In this document: positions 52,287 to 61,108 of the stretch, piece by piece
Position numbering within the stretch: position 1 is the first letter of the stretch
Layout of the letters: every line of letters starts with the position of its first letter
Assembly: GCA_036387415.1 (NCBI GenBank)
Contig: DASVTU010000039.1
Coordinates: 1,054,001-1,118,000 of the forward strand
Direction: 5' to 3'
DNA: 64,000 nucleotides
Source of the DNA: DASVTU01 sp036387415
GTDB lineage: Bacteria > Acidobacteriota > Blastocatellia > Pyrinomonadales > Pyrinomonadaceae
Notes under the pieces: model-generated
The model's input: only the letters and a program-made list of their open reading frames with translations
Database searches by the model: none
What the model was told of the DNA's origin: nothing
Position numbers and translations under genes: made by a program

Positions 52287-53546
52287 CTAAACAGGCCACA
52301 CGGCGCGACGCGCGAGCATGCGTTTAAGATTGACATACCCCTGTTCGCCCGTCATCAATTCGCAGAGGGTGCGACGGATACCTCGATGCGCGCGTGCAAA
52401 ATCAATCATCCGCTCGGTGAAAGGCGCGCCCAAAAAGTTGCCGTAGAAACGTCGTCGCAAATGAGAAGCGCGCTCAAGTTCACGTCCAAAATCCTCACGC
52501 CACGTGTCTGCATACGCCGCCGTACGCCCCTGCAAATAACTCTCCGCGAAAAGCTCCGCCGAGCGCAAAGCATAATAGATTCCTTCACCCGTCACCGGGT
52601 CGGCGAACCCCGCCGCGTCGCCAAGCAGCGCCCAATCCGCGCCCGCCACGCATCTCTGTCTCAAAGTCTCCGGCGAGAGTCCCGGTATTCGCGCCGCATA
52701 ACGATGAACGTTCACGCGCAGTTTCTCCTCAATCTCTCTGTCGAGAGAATCATCGCGACGCGCTTCCGTAGTTGACCAGAGCGGAGCGTTTTCGTCAGTG
52801 CGCGTGCGGTAGTAGCCGACCATGAAATTCCAGAGCATCCGGTCGAGCGTCTCATGCTCGAAAGCATCCTGCGAAGTGGCGATGCCGAACGAGATGTGGT
52901 CTAACCTCGGAAACGCCCACGCATATCCCGCCCATCCGGGCAGAAAAGCTACTACTGTCGGCGCATCATCCGAAGCCTTCGGCAGAGGCGCACGATAACC
53001 GAAGGCCACCTCCATCTCGGAATTCGCCAACGCACCCGCGAGACGACGCGCGATAGCACTATTCGCCCCATCCGCCGCAACAAGCGTACGCCCACGCCAC
53101 ACTTCACCGCCTCGACTCCGCACCGACCAGCCATCGCGCCTCTCGTCGCATGATGGTGAAGACGATGGTGTACGTTCATCCTTCATCGTGGAAACACGCA
53201 CGTCGAAAACCTGTGCTCCCGCTTCGCGCGCACGTTCGCGCAGAAATGAATCGAACGCGCAACGTGAGTAGATGGCGAAAGGCTCCGCGAGTTTGAGCCG
53301 GACGCGCTTGCCCGCAGGCGAATACATCTCCACCTCGTCAATCATGCGCCCCATCGCTTCAAGCAAGTGCGGCCAAGCTCTCAAAGCTTTTGAAGTGACG
53401 CCACCGCCGCACGCCTTCGGCTCGCCCGCAGGCCGCCCGTCGAATAACGCCACGCTCGCGCCTTCACGCGCCAAACGTTCCGCCGCAAACGACCCGGCAG
53501 GCCCCGCCCCGACAATCAAAACATCAAAGCTTCTCGCCTCCACCAT
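52287..53546 (-). CDS. Geranylgeranyl reductase-family FAD-dependent oxidoreductase
   Basis: This flavoprotein has about 419 residues. It has the dinucleotide motif VLIVGAGPAGSFAAERLA near the N-terminus, the PKACGGGVT segment of the geranylgeranyl reductase group, and the second FAD motif ALLGDAAGFADPVTGEGIYYA. Family members reduce polyprenyl chains of lipids or quinones; others are halogenase-like or act in ether-lipid and carotenoid paths. The ATG at 53546 with gagggtgag upstream is preferred over a GTG three codons earlier. It is monocistronic. Confidence 0.88.
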   Translation of the reverse strand: MVEARSFDVLIVGAGPAGSFAAERLAREGASVALFDGRPAGEPKACGGGVTSKALRAWPHLLEAMGRMIDEVEMYSPAGKRVRLKLAEPFAIYSRCAFDSFLRERAREAGAQVFDVRVSTMKDERTPSSSPSCDERRDGWSVRSRGGEVWRGRTLVAADGANSAIARRLAGALANSEMEVAFGYRAPLPKASDDAPTVVAFLPGWAGYAWAFPRLDHISFGIATSQDAFEHETLDRMLWNFMVGYYRTRTDENAPLWSTTEARRDDSLDREIEEKLRVNVHRYAARIPGLSPETLRQRCVAGADWALLGDAAGFADPVTGEGIYYALRSAELFAESYLQGRTAAYADTWREDFGRELERASHLRRRFYGNFLGAPFTERMIDFARAHRGIRRTLCELMTGEQGYVNLKRMLARRAVWPV

Positions 53547-53838
53547 CCCTCTCACCCTCTATTCATTCGCCTTCAAACTTTCCGACACTTCATCCTACAA
53601 CATCGCTGCCGACGTTTCACTTCCAACCTCTTACGCTACGCTTCACAATGCAAAAACGCCTTGCGAGCCTTCGCGCGTAATGTGATAAAATCCGTCTATC
53701 CCCTTGAACCCAGTCAACGGCGAGCGGTGAGCGCAACGTGCGCGATTTTGTCCACTCGAAACGTTTCCCCCCCGCTTCGGACAGCAAACGAAAATCTCGC
53801 CTACGGGATGTAAGCGTATGCGGACGGGTTAACGAAAG
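53547..53838. other. Divergent intergenic region
   Basis: About 290 bases between the flavoprotein and LigB-like genes have no supported coding frame. A promoter-like pair TTGCGA (53661-53666) and GATAAA (53684-53689), 17 bases apart, points toward the LigB-like gene, which would give a leader of about 140 bases. No known riboswitch was recognised. Confidence 0.4.
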
Positions 53839-54666
53839 ATGTCGTCAAGTTCGATTGTTTTCGCTGGAATTGCTCCGCACCCGCCGATTATGGTTCCAGA
53901 GGTCGGCGGCGAAGCCGCAGCAGAAGTGCGCGGCTCAATCGACGCCATGCGCGAATTCACCGAACGCATTACGGCGAGCCGCGCCGAAACAGTGGTCTTG
54001 ATTTCGCCCCATGCCCCACTCGAAGCACACGCCTTTGTCGCCTACTATGATCCCGTTCTCCGCGGAGATTTCGCCAATTTTCGCGCTCCGCAAACCACGG
54101 TCGAAGCGCCGCTCGACGCGGAACTCCTTGATGCTATTACATCTGCCGCTATCGAAGACGGTTACGCAGTGATGCGCGTTCAAGACCATCTCCTCGACCA
54201 CGGGACGGTAGTGCCACTCTATTTTCTTTTGCACAACGGTTGGCGCGGAAATGTCGTCGCGCTTGGCTACAGTTTTCTGTCAAACGAAGACCACCTACGT
54301 TTCGGCGCATGCATACGGCGGGCGGCAGACGCGACCGGACGCCGCGTGGCCTTTGTTGCGAGCGGTGATTTGAGCCATCGTCTCAAGCCACATGCTCCCG
54401 CCGGTTATCATGCCGACGCACATCTGTTTGACGATGAAGTAACTGCTTCCCTGCGTGCGTCCGCGCCTGAACGCATCGTCAATATCGACCAAAATCTTCG
54501 GCGAATGGCTGGCGAGTGCGGATACCGTTCGATGTTGGTTGCCATCGGCGCGACCGCTGATCTCCCATTGAATTGTGAGGTTTTACATTATGAAGCGCCA
54601 TTCGGTGTCGGCTACATGGTGGCTCAAATTGTTCGCGCTCGAACGAATGAGAACGATGTGAACTGA
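53839..54666 (+). CDS. LigB-like class III extradiol dioxygenase-fold protein (AMMECR1 partner)
   Basis: This 275-residue protein has FAGIAPHPPIMVPEVGG at the start, VVLISPHAPLE, the DHLLDHGTVVPLYFL motif with a conserved His, and FVASGDLSHRL. It matches the LigB/MEMO-like superfamily; true dioxygenases bind Fe(II) with His and Glu residues. It is directly followed by an AMMECR1 gene, the standard partner in AmmeMemoRadiSam-type sets. The function of the set is not known. The third partner, a radical SAM protein, is not adjacent. Confidence 0.85.
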   Translation: MSSSSIVFAGIAPHPPIMVPEVGGEAAAEVRGSIDAMREFTERITASRAETVVLISPHAPLEAHAFVAYYDPVLRGDFANFRAPQTTVEAPLDAELLDAITSAAIEDGYAVMRVQDHLLDHGTVVPLYFLLHNGWRGNVVALGYSFLSNEDHLRFGACIRRAADATGRRVAFVASGDLSHRLKPHAPAGYHADAHLFDDEVTASLRASAPERIVNIDQNLRRMAGECGYRSMLVAIGATADLPLNCEVLHYEAPFGVGYMVAQIVRARTNENDVN

Positions 54667-54675
54667 GCAAAACAG

Positions 54676-55353
54676 ATGTCCACCGACAAAGAAAATAAAC
54701 GAGATGTCTCGGTAGAAGCTACATCTGCGAGTGCGGATGAGGGGGCGTCTGACGTTTTTACGCCGGAAAATGACATTTTTTCGCATGAGACGGAAGCGAT
54801 GTTGCCTGCCCTCGCGCGTCGTTCGGTCGAAACTTTTGTCCGCGAACGTCGCGTAATTGCGCCTCCTCCCGTCCCCGGATCCTCCATTTTGCTCCGCAAG
54901 GCCGCCTGCTTTGTCTCAATCAAAACCAATCTCAAAGAATTGCGCGGCTGCATCGGCACTATAGAGCCTTATCACGAAACATTGGCCGAAGAATTAATCG
55001 CTAACGCTGTCAGCGCGGCGACCCGAGACCCGCGTTTTCCACCTGTCGCCGAAGCAGAATTGCCCCGTTTGCGCTATTCCGTTGACGTGCTCTCTGATCC
55101 GGAGCCCACGCGATTCGAGGATTTAGACCCGTCTAATTTCGGCGTTATTGTAGAAGATGAAACGGGCGCTCGTCGTGGTTTGTTGCTGCCCGACATCGAA
55201 GGTATCGAGACAGCTTCGCAGCAGGTCGAAATTGCTGCGCGTAAAGCAGGAATTATGCAGGGAACGCCCCTCAAACTCTTCCGTTTTCGCGTCCGACGCT
55301 TCGGCGAAGGAACGCATTTTCGTCAAAACTCAGAACAAGGAGCAAATCAATGA
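54676..55353 (+). CDS. AMMECR1 domain protein (AmmeMemoRadiSam protein A type)
   Basis: This 225-residue protein has an acidic N-terminal extension (1-45), then the AMMECR1 fold with FVSIKTNLKELRGCIGTIEP, whose LRGCIG is the family's signature, and AVSAATRDPRFPPV and EIAARKAGI. The domain is conserved from bacteria to humans but its activity is uncertain; a role in RNA or protein modification has been suggested. It starts 9 bases after the LigB-like gene and overlaps the next small gene by 4 bases. Confidence 0.92.
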   Translation: MSTDKENKRDVSVEATSASADEGASDVFTPENDIFSHETEAMLPALARRSVETFVRERRVIAPPPVPGSSILLRKAACFVSIKTNLKELRGCIGTIEPYHETLAEELIANAVSAATRDPRFPPVAEAELPRLRYSVDVLSDPEPTRFEDLDPSNFGVIVEDETGARRGLLLPDIEGIETASQQVEIAARKAGIMQGTPLKLFRFRVRRFGEGTHFRQNSEQGANQ

Positions 55354-55592
55354 ACAAGGATGATGAGTCACAGACTCTCGATGACCGCAATGATGACAAG
55401 GGATTGACACCCGAAACATACGCCAGTGCTGCGGACGAACTGAATCCTGCAAGTGATGATAGGGCAGTGAGCTACGGTGAGCAGGGGCAATATGCGCCGG
55501 GGGGTCGCTATAACGAACTTAACGTTACATCCGCCGACCGCGTGGATTTGGACGACCCTGCGAATTCAGTCCGAAGCGACGAGAAAAAGTAA
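55350..55592 (+). CDS. Small acidic hypothetical protein
   Basis: This 80-residue, very acidic protein (MNKDDESQTLDDRNDD) has no hydrophobic segment and is likely disordered. It has a good ribosome-binding site (caaggagcaaatca) and overlaps the AMMECR1 stop (ATGA), both supporting real translation. I recognise no family. It may be a companion of the AMMECR1/LigB-like pair. Confidence 0.6.
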   Translation: MNKDDESQTLDDRNDDKGLTPETYASAADELNPASDDRAVSYGEQGQYAPGGRYNELNVTSADRVDLDDPANSVRSDEKK

Positions 55593-55639
55593 AAACGAGC
55601 GTTAGCTTTAGGCTTTGTCGGTTTTTGGAGACAAAAAAT

Positions 55640-55668
55640 CCGCTGCATACGCGAGAAGCATGCAGCGG
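55640..55668. terminator. Hairpin after the small acidic gene
   Basis: A perfect 9-bp stem CCGCTGCAT/ATGCAGCGG has an 11-nt loop. It is followed by ggcaag and not by a T tract on the plus strand; upstream of it an A-run (acaaaaaat) gives a T-run on the minus strand, so it would serve best as the gyrB terminator. Confidence 0.55.
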
Positions 55669-55705
55669 GCAAGATCCACAGGAGGAAAGGGTCTACATTC
55701 TATAT

Positions 55706-55750
55706 GAGCGGGTACAGTGTGTCAAATAGATTCACATCACGTACCCGCTC
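55706..55750. terminator. Long-loop inverted repeat before gyrB end
   Basis: GAGCGGGTAC (55706-55715) and GTACCCGCTC (55741-55750) form a perfect 10-bp inverted repeat with a 25-nt loop. It lies between convergent genes, 15 bases from the gyrB stop. It could be a terminator or a protein-binding palindrome. Confidence 0.5.
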
Positions 55751-55765
55751 AAGTATCCAAAAGCC

Positions 55766-58246
55766 TCAGACATCAAGGTTCTTGACATCAAGCGCATTCT
55801 CTTCGATGAAGCGACGGCGTGGCTCGACCGCATCGCCCATCAAAACCGTGAAGATTTGGTCGGTTTCCACCGCGTCGTCAATCTTGACCTGAAGCAATGT
55901 GCGCTTTTCGGGGTTCATCGTGGTCTCCCAGAGTTGTTCCGGGTTCATCTCGCCGAGTCCCTTATAACGCTGAATCGTCAAATCCTTCTTGGCGGCGGCC
56001 AAGACACGCTCAAGCAGTGCCTCGCGCGTCTCAATCTGCTCGCTCGACCCGTTTTCGCCGAGCGTTAGAGGCGTCGCCAGACGGTCTTCCAACGACTTGT
56101 AAATCTCGACCGCTTTTTGAAACTCCGCATGGCTCGCAAGTTCCCAGTCGATAACCACTTGCGCGCCGGTGGCCGCCGTGGTTTTAATCTTCCACAGGCT
56201 ATGCTCCACGTCCAACGAAGGTCTTTCCGTACGATAACCCGCTTTGTCCAATTTGCCCTCGATGCGGAGCATCAACTTTTCTTCCTGAAAAACGCCGCGA
56301 ATCGTACTGTTTTCCAGTTTTCTTAAAACACCATCGCGCCCACCGAAAGCATCTAGAAGCGTCTTGAAGAGGTGTTCGTCGCCACCGAGACGGCGGACTG
56401 CTTTTTCGCAGTAGCGATTGAATTCCACCATCTGTTCCAGAGAACGAGCCAAGTCGCGTCCCTCAATAACGTCGGTGTTCCCGGCGGAAAAGACCTTGAT
56501 GTCGCTCGTCGCCTGCCTCATCAGATAGCGCACCATCGACTTTTCATCTTTAATGTACTCCTCACGTTTACCGCGTTTTACTTTGAACAGCGGAGGCTGC
56601 GCTATGTAGACGTGTCCGGCTTCGATGAGTTGCGGCATCTGCCGGAAGAAGAAGGTCAGAAGCAACGTGCGAATGTGCGAGCCGTCAACGTCGGCATCAG
56701 TCATGAAGATGATTTTATGATAACGTAACTTGTTGATGTCGAAGTCGTTATCACTCTTGCCGATGCCTGTACCGAGTGCCGTGATGAGCGTTTTAATCTC
56801 GCTATGGCCGAGCATTTTGTCGAAGCGAGCCTTCTCCACGTTCAAGATTTTACCTTTTAACGGGAGAACCGCTTGGTTCTTGCGGTCGCGCCCCTGTTTG
56901 GCGCTGCCACCTGCCGAATCTCCTTCGACGATGTAGATTTCACAGAGCGCAGGGTCGCGTTCCTGACAGTCGGCGAGTTTGCCGGGGAGCATGGTGGAGC
57001 CAATCGCGCCTTTGCGAACGATGTCGCGCGCCTTGCGTGCGGCGTCGCGTGCACGCGCGGCGTCGATGGCTTTGCCGACGATTTTTTTGGCGACCGTCGG
57101 ATTCTGCTCGAAATATTCCATCAGACGCTCGTTCAAAAACGATTCGACCGCGCCTTTCACGTCGGAATTGAGTTTGCCTTTGGTCTGTCCCTCAAACTGT
57201 GGTTGCGGAAGTTTGACGGAAATCACTGCGACCAAACCCTCGCGCACGTCGTCGCCACTGAGCGAACCCTTGAAATTTTTGGCGAGGCCGGAGGATTGCG
57301 CGTAGGCGTTGATGGTGCGCGTGAAGGCCGAGCGGAAGCCGGAGAGGTGCGTGCCGCCATCGACGGTGTTGATGTTGTTGGCGAAGGAATAGACCTTTTC
57401 GTCGTAGCCGTCGTTGTACTGAATCGCCACTTCGGTCGAAAGGGCGTCGCTCTCTTTCTCGAAGTAAAGCGGCTTGTCGTGGAGGACGGTCTTGTTCTTG
57501 TTAAGATGTTTGACAAATTCGGCGATGCCGCCTCGATAGTAAAACTCATGGCCGCGTTCGGGTTCTTCGCGTTCGTCCTTGATGGTGATGCGGATGCCTT
57601 TGTTGAGAAAGGCTTTTTCGCGGAGGCGTTCGGAGAGTTTATCGAAGCTGAACTCCGAGACATCAAAGATTTCCGCGTCGGGTTTGAACGTGACTTTGGT
57701 GCCGCGTTTGCGCGTTTTTCCGGTGGCTTCGAGTTTGGTGGCGGGAATGCCGCGTTTGTATTCCTGTTCGTAGGTCGTGCCGTCGCGCCAGATTTCCAGA
57801 CGCAGCCACTCCGACAAAAAGTTGACGCAGGAGACGCCGACGCCGTGTAGACCGCCGGAAACTTTGTAGGCGTTGGAATCGAATTTGCCGCCCGCGTGGA
57901 GTTTCGTCATGACGACTTCGGCGGCGGATTTCTTCTCTTGCTTGTGATAGTCCACTGGGATGCCGCGACCGTTATCAATCACGGTGATGGAGTTGTCGAG
58001 ATGAATCGTCACCTCGACGGTATCGCAATATCCAGCCAGCGCCTCGTCAATCGAATTATCGACCACTTCGTAAACAAGATGATGCAATCCAATATCGCCC
58101 GTCGAGCCGATATACATGGCGGGGCGTTTACGCACGGCGTCGCGACCTTCGAGAACCGTAATCGACTCCGAAGTGTAGCCCATGCTCTTCTTTTTCGTTG
58201 TGATAGGTGCTGTTGACAAACTACTCTCCTCTTCGTACATGCTCAT
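55766..58246 (-). CDS. gyrB: DNA gyrase subunit B
   Basis: GyrB is the ATPase and TOPRIM subunit of the A2B2 gyrase that introduces negative supercoils. The 826 residues include the ATP-binding DNSIDEALAGYCD, DNGRGIPVDYH and GGLHGVG motifs, the TOPRIM EGDSAGGSAKQGRDR and DADVDGSHIRTLLLTFF, and the C-terminal YKGLGEMNPEQLWETTM. The N-terminal 22 residues before GYTSESI are an extra Ser/Thr-rich stretch; an ATG two codons later is also possible. It is fourth in dnaA-dnaN-recF-gyrB on the minus strand. Confidence 0.98.
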   Translation of the reverse strand: MSMYEEESSLSTAPITTKKKSMGYTSESITVLEGRDAVRKRPAMYIGSTGDIGLHHLVYEVVDNSIDEALAGYCDTVEVTIHLDNSITVIDNGRGIPVDYHKQEKKSAAEVVMTKLHAGGKFDSNAYKVSGGLHGVGVSCVNFLSEWLRLEIWRDGTTYEQEYKRGIPATKLEATGKTRKRGTKVTFKPDAEIFDVSEFSFDKLSERLREKAFLNKGIRITIKDEREEPERGHEFYYRGGIAEFVKHLNKNKTVLHDKPLYFEKESDALSTEVAIQYNDGYDEKVYSFANNINTVDGGTHLSGFRSAFTRTINAYAQSSGLAKNFKGSLSGDDVREGLVAVISVKLPQPQFEGQTKGKLNSDVKGAVESFLNERLMEYFEQNPTVAKKIVGKAIDAARARDAARKARDIVRKGAIGSTMLPGKLADCQERDPALCEIYIVEGDSAGGSAKQGRDRKNQAVLPLKGKILNVEKARFDKMLGHSEIKTLITALGTGIGKSDNDFDINKLRYHKIIFMTDADVDGSHIRTLLLTFFFRQMPQLIEAGHVYIAQPPLFKVKRGKREEYIKDEKSMVRYLMRQATSDIKVFSAGNTDVIEGRDLARSLEQMVEFNRYCEKAVRRLGGDEHLFKTLLDAFGGRDGVLRKLENSTIRGVFQEEKLMLRIEGKLDKAGYRTERPSLDVEHSLWKIKTTAATGAQVVIDWELASHAEFQKAVEIYKSLEDRLATPLTLGENGSSEQIETREALLERVLAAAKKDLTIQRYKGLGEMNPEQLWETTMNPEKRTLLQVKIDDAVETDQIFTVLMGDAVEPRRRFIEENALDVKNLDV

Positions 58247-58329
58247 AAAATTATCCTAAGCCTGATGAAAACGTCAGCCCGACGTGGCCCCGAACGTGAG
58301 CGCAAAATGTGACTGATGCGGCACATCTT

Positions 58330-59481
58330 TTAGATGCCTTCAGCCGCCGTCGCGACTGTGGAAATTGCGCTCTCTGGAAGTTCGCTTGCGGCTGCTGCGC
58401 CGTCCAGCACTTCATAGACGCTGGCGCGCGCTGCAAACTGTTTGACCAGTTCTTCTTTCGAGGTCGTCACAAAGGTTTGTGTGCGTCCCTCAAGGTATTC
58501 GAGCAAGTGGCTGATACGCTTTCTATCAAGCTCCGCATCCACATCGTCCATGAGGAAAAGCGGATACTCACTGTGCCACGAATGATACACCGAAATCACT
58601 GCTAAGTCAAGTATTATCAACGCGCTACGCTGTTGGCCGGAGCTCCCGAAAGCGCGTATGTCTCGCCCGTCGAACAGGATTTGCAATTCGTCCCGATGCG
58701 GCCCGATGAGCGCGTAACCGCTGCTTATTTCCGCCGACAGACGAAGCCTCAGACGCTCCGTAATCAACGACTCGTAATCGCTCAAATCGCCCTTGCCTTC
58801 GAGCGACGAGACGTAGCGAATCGTGACCTCTTCGCGCCCGAAGAGACGCCTCTGAAGCGTCTCGTTCAGACGCTCGACGTAATCCACGCGCGCACGATGC
58901 ATCGCAGCACTCAAGGCGACGAGTTGTTCGTTCCACGGTTCAATCAACTCGCGCGCATCCTCGATGCTCATGTCGGTGTCGGAGGCGTCTTGCAGGAGTC
59001 GATTTTTCTGTTTGATGACGCGCGAATAGTCAGCGAGCGTCTGCACGTAGGCGTGGTGGAGCGAGATGATGCCACGGTCGAGAAACTTGCGACGGGCTTC
59101 GGGGCCGCCGCGCACGACTTCGAGTTCGTCGGCGGTGAAAGCGACGGTGTGGAGTTGTCCGAGATAGCGCGCGACCGGTTCGCGTTTGCCGTTGACGGAG
59201 AGCATCTTGGTGCTGCCCTGAATCGTGACTTGCAAATCGCGTTGCACTTCCTCTGTGCGCGCGACGCGGCCACGCACGACGGCGAGGTCTTCACCAAACA
59301 GGACGGCTTCCTGCGGTCGTTGTGTGCGAAAGGATTTCGAGGTGGCGAGAAGATAGATGGCTTCGAGCCAGTTGGTTTTGCCCTGCCCGTTGTCGCCGTG
59401 AATGATGTTGAGGCCGTTGCCCCAAAAGATTTTGCCGCTCAGGTTTCGGAAATTGTGTACTTCAAGCGATTCGAGCAGCAT
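58330..59481 (-). CDS. recF: DNA recombination and repair protein RecF
   Basis: RecF is an SMC-like ATPase that loads RecA at gaps with RecOR. It has 383 residues. Walker A is GDNGQGKT (29-36), the signature region SSGQQRSALIILDLAV is near the C-terminus, and Walker B is FLMDDVDAELD. Length and layout are normal. It lies 83 bases from gyrB and 118 from dnaN, all on the same strand, so co-transcription is likely. Confidence 0.97.
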   Translation of the reverse strand: MLLESLEVHNFRNLSGKIFWGNGLNIIHGDNGQGKTNWLEAIYLLATSKSFRTQRPQEAVLFGEDLAVVRGRVARTEEVQRDLQVTIQGSTKMLSVNGKREPVARYLGQLHTVAFTADELEVVRGGPEARRKFLDRGIISLHHAYVQTLADYSRVIKQKNRLLQDASDTDMSIEDARELIEPWNEQLVALSAAMHRARVDYVERLNETLQRRLFGREEVTIRYVSSLEGKGDLSDYESLITERLRLRLSAEISSGYALIGPHRDELQILFDGRDIRAFGSSGQQRSALIILDLAVISVYHSWHSEYPLFLMDDVDAELDRKRISHLLEYLEGRTQTFVTTSKEELVKQFAARASVYEVLDGAAAASELPESAISTVATAAEGI

Positions 59482-59599
59482 GCGCTAATTCTAACACATG
59501 CTGCCCGTTTCCTTCGCCCCGTAATGGCTCAGAAATCGCTTCTAACGAATTTTTCTTTCCCGACCTAGCCCGCGATACGTCCAGCGCGTTTCTCGACGC

Positions 59600-60712
59600 T
59601 CACAGACGCATCGGCATGACGACGTACTTGTACTCGTAGCCGTCGTCGGAAGCGGGGCGGAGTTGCGCTTGCGAGTTGCCGTCTTTGAAATCGAAGACCA
59701 CCGTATCGTCGCTCATGACATTGAGGAATTCTTGTAGATAAGCGGCGTTGAAGCCTATTTCGATGTCGTCTCCGGTGTAGTCGGCGGTGATGGTTTCACG
59801 CGCTTCACCTTCTTCGGCGGTTTGCGAGTTGATGTTGAGGCTGCCGTTGGTGAGATGAAAGCGGATGGCGTGTGAACGGTCGTCGGCCATGAGTGCGACG
59901 CGCCGAATCGCCTGACCGAGTTCCGCAGAGTTGAATTCGACGTGTTTATCGTTGCCTTTCGGGATAACCATTTCGTAATTCGGAAACTGTCCGGCGAGCG
60001 TGCGCGAGATGAGCAGTCGCGAGCCGACCTCGAAGTAGATGTGATTATCGTCTGTGCCGAGGCCGATGTCGCCTTCGTATCCGGCGGTCAACTTGGTCAA
60101 CTCGCCGAGCGTCTTGCGCGGAATCAACGCTTCGAGTCCCTCTTTCGGCGACTGTTCGCCTAAATCCTTGCGTTCGATGAAGGCGAGACGGTGGCCGTCG
60201 GTCGTGACCATGCGTGCGCCCGCTTTGTTGAGGATGAATTTCGCGCCCGAAAGCGTGTAACGCGATTCTTCGAGGGTGATTGCAAAAATCGTGCGGTCGA
60301 TAAAAGTTTTGAAGATGGTGGCGGGGAGTTTGACGGGCGCGGTTTTGAAACTCGGCACTTCGGGAAAACTCTCGCGCTCGACGCCCGCGATGCGAAAATT
60401 GGAACGCTCGCACTTGACCGCGACCCAGTTATTTTCCTCTTTGCGAAAATTGACGGGTGCGTCCGGCAAGACGCGCGCAATCTCGAAGAGTTTGCGTGCA
60501 CTGACGCACATCGAACCCGCCGTCTTGATGTCTGCCTCGGTTTCGCAACGCAGCGTCATGTCGAGGTCGGTGCCGGTCATGCGAACCGTGCCCTCGCCGA
60601 CCGACTCGATGAGAATGTTGGAGAGGACGGGAATCGTGTTCTTCTTCTCGACCGTTCCCTGCACAAAACCTAGTTCTTTCTGAAGCGCATTCTTGCTGAT
60701 ACTAAATTCCAT
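59600..60712 (-). CDS. dnaN: DNA polymerase III beta sliding clamp
   Basis: DnaN is the ring clamp that tethers polymerase to DNA. The 370 residues cover three clamp folds: MEFSISKNALQKELGFVQGTVE at the start, FKTFIDRTIFAITLEESRYTL in the middle and LQEFLNVM with the C-terminal YKYVVMPMRL. The last residues form the family's hydrophobic C-end. The ATG at 60712 faces the 396-base dnaA-dnaN gap that holds the predicted origin. Confidence 0.98.
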   Translation of the reverse strand: MEFSISKNALQKELGFVQGTVEKKNTIPVLSNILIESVGEGTVRMTGTDLDMTLRCETEADIKTAGSMCVSARKLFEIARVLPDAPVNFRKEENNWVAVKCERSNFRIAGVERESFPEVPSFKTAPVKLPATIFKTFIDRTIFAITLEESRYTLSGAKFILNKAGARMVTTDGHRLAFIERKDLGEQSPKEGLEALIPRKTLGELTKLTAGYEGDIGLGTDDNHIYFEVGSRLLISRTLAGQFPNYEMVIPKGNDKHVEFNSAELGQAIRRVALMADDRSHAIRFHLTNGSLNINSQTAEEGEARETITADYTGDDIEIGFNAAYLQEFLNVMSDDTVVFDFKDGNSQAQLRPASDDGYEYKYVVMPMRL

Positions 60713-60789
60713 TTATGGACTCCTCTGGCGAGATGTTTTTGTAATCGAAATTGTAGTCGAATAATGACCAACCGACGCTTGTTTTTCAA

Positions 60790-60837
60790 GCGACGCCTTT
60801 TACTACTTATACTAATTTAATACCTTGTATTTATATC
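60790..60837. other. AT-rich putative DNA unwinding element
   Basis: The segment acttatactaatttaatacc through tttatatc is the most AT-rich stretch near the DnaA boxes, in an otherwise GC-rich window. It lies next to the TAG trinucleotides on the side away from the boxes, where duplex opening would be expected. Confidence 0.7.
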
Positions 60838-60852
60838 TAGTAGTAGTAGTAG
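60838..60852 (-). other. DnaA-trio-like array (TAG x5; CTA x5 in dnaA-to-dnaN direction)
   Basis: Five exact TAG repeats lie 4 bases (tgcc) from the nearest DnaA box at 60857. Read along the minus strand the order is DnaA box, GGCA, CTA x5, AT-rich tract. This matches the order of box, GC-rich spacer, DnaA-trios (3'-GAT-5' on the loaded strand) and unwinding site described for Bacillus subtilis. Confidence 0.75.
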
Positions 60853-61108
60853 TGCCTGTGGAAATGTGGAAAACCCACTTTATTGTTGTCGCTAAAAGAG
60901 TTGTTTTCCACAGCCCCTGTGGAAATCGCTGTGGAAATCTCGGCTCAAATGTGGAAAACTTTTTTCGGAGCAAAGTTTTCCACATTTCCACAGCCCCAAT
61001 TGTTGCAAGCCTGTGGAAATGTGGAAAACTCGAAGTTAAGTTGTTGCGAATAAAAGAGTAAACCGAAAACCGTACTGTGGAAAACTTTTGACCCAAAAAG
61101 TGAGCTAA

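Larger units (their letters stand above)
60713..61108. other. oriC: Predicted oriC: dnaA-dnaN intergenic DnaA-box cluster
   Basis: Twelve 9-mers matching TTTTCCACA or ATTTCCACA (either strand) occur at 60857, 60865, 60904, 60918, 60930, 60950, 60976, 60984, 61012, 61020 and 61076 on, several as overlapping pairs sharing one base; eleven were placed exactly and a further degenerate TTATCCATA lies at 61122 in dnaA. On the dnaN side, five TAG trinucleotides and an AT-rich tract follow. This is the usual layout of a bacterial chromosomal origin. The shared T/A variant of the box (TTTTCCACA rather than TTATCCACA) is consistent throughout. Confidence 0.88.
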
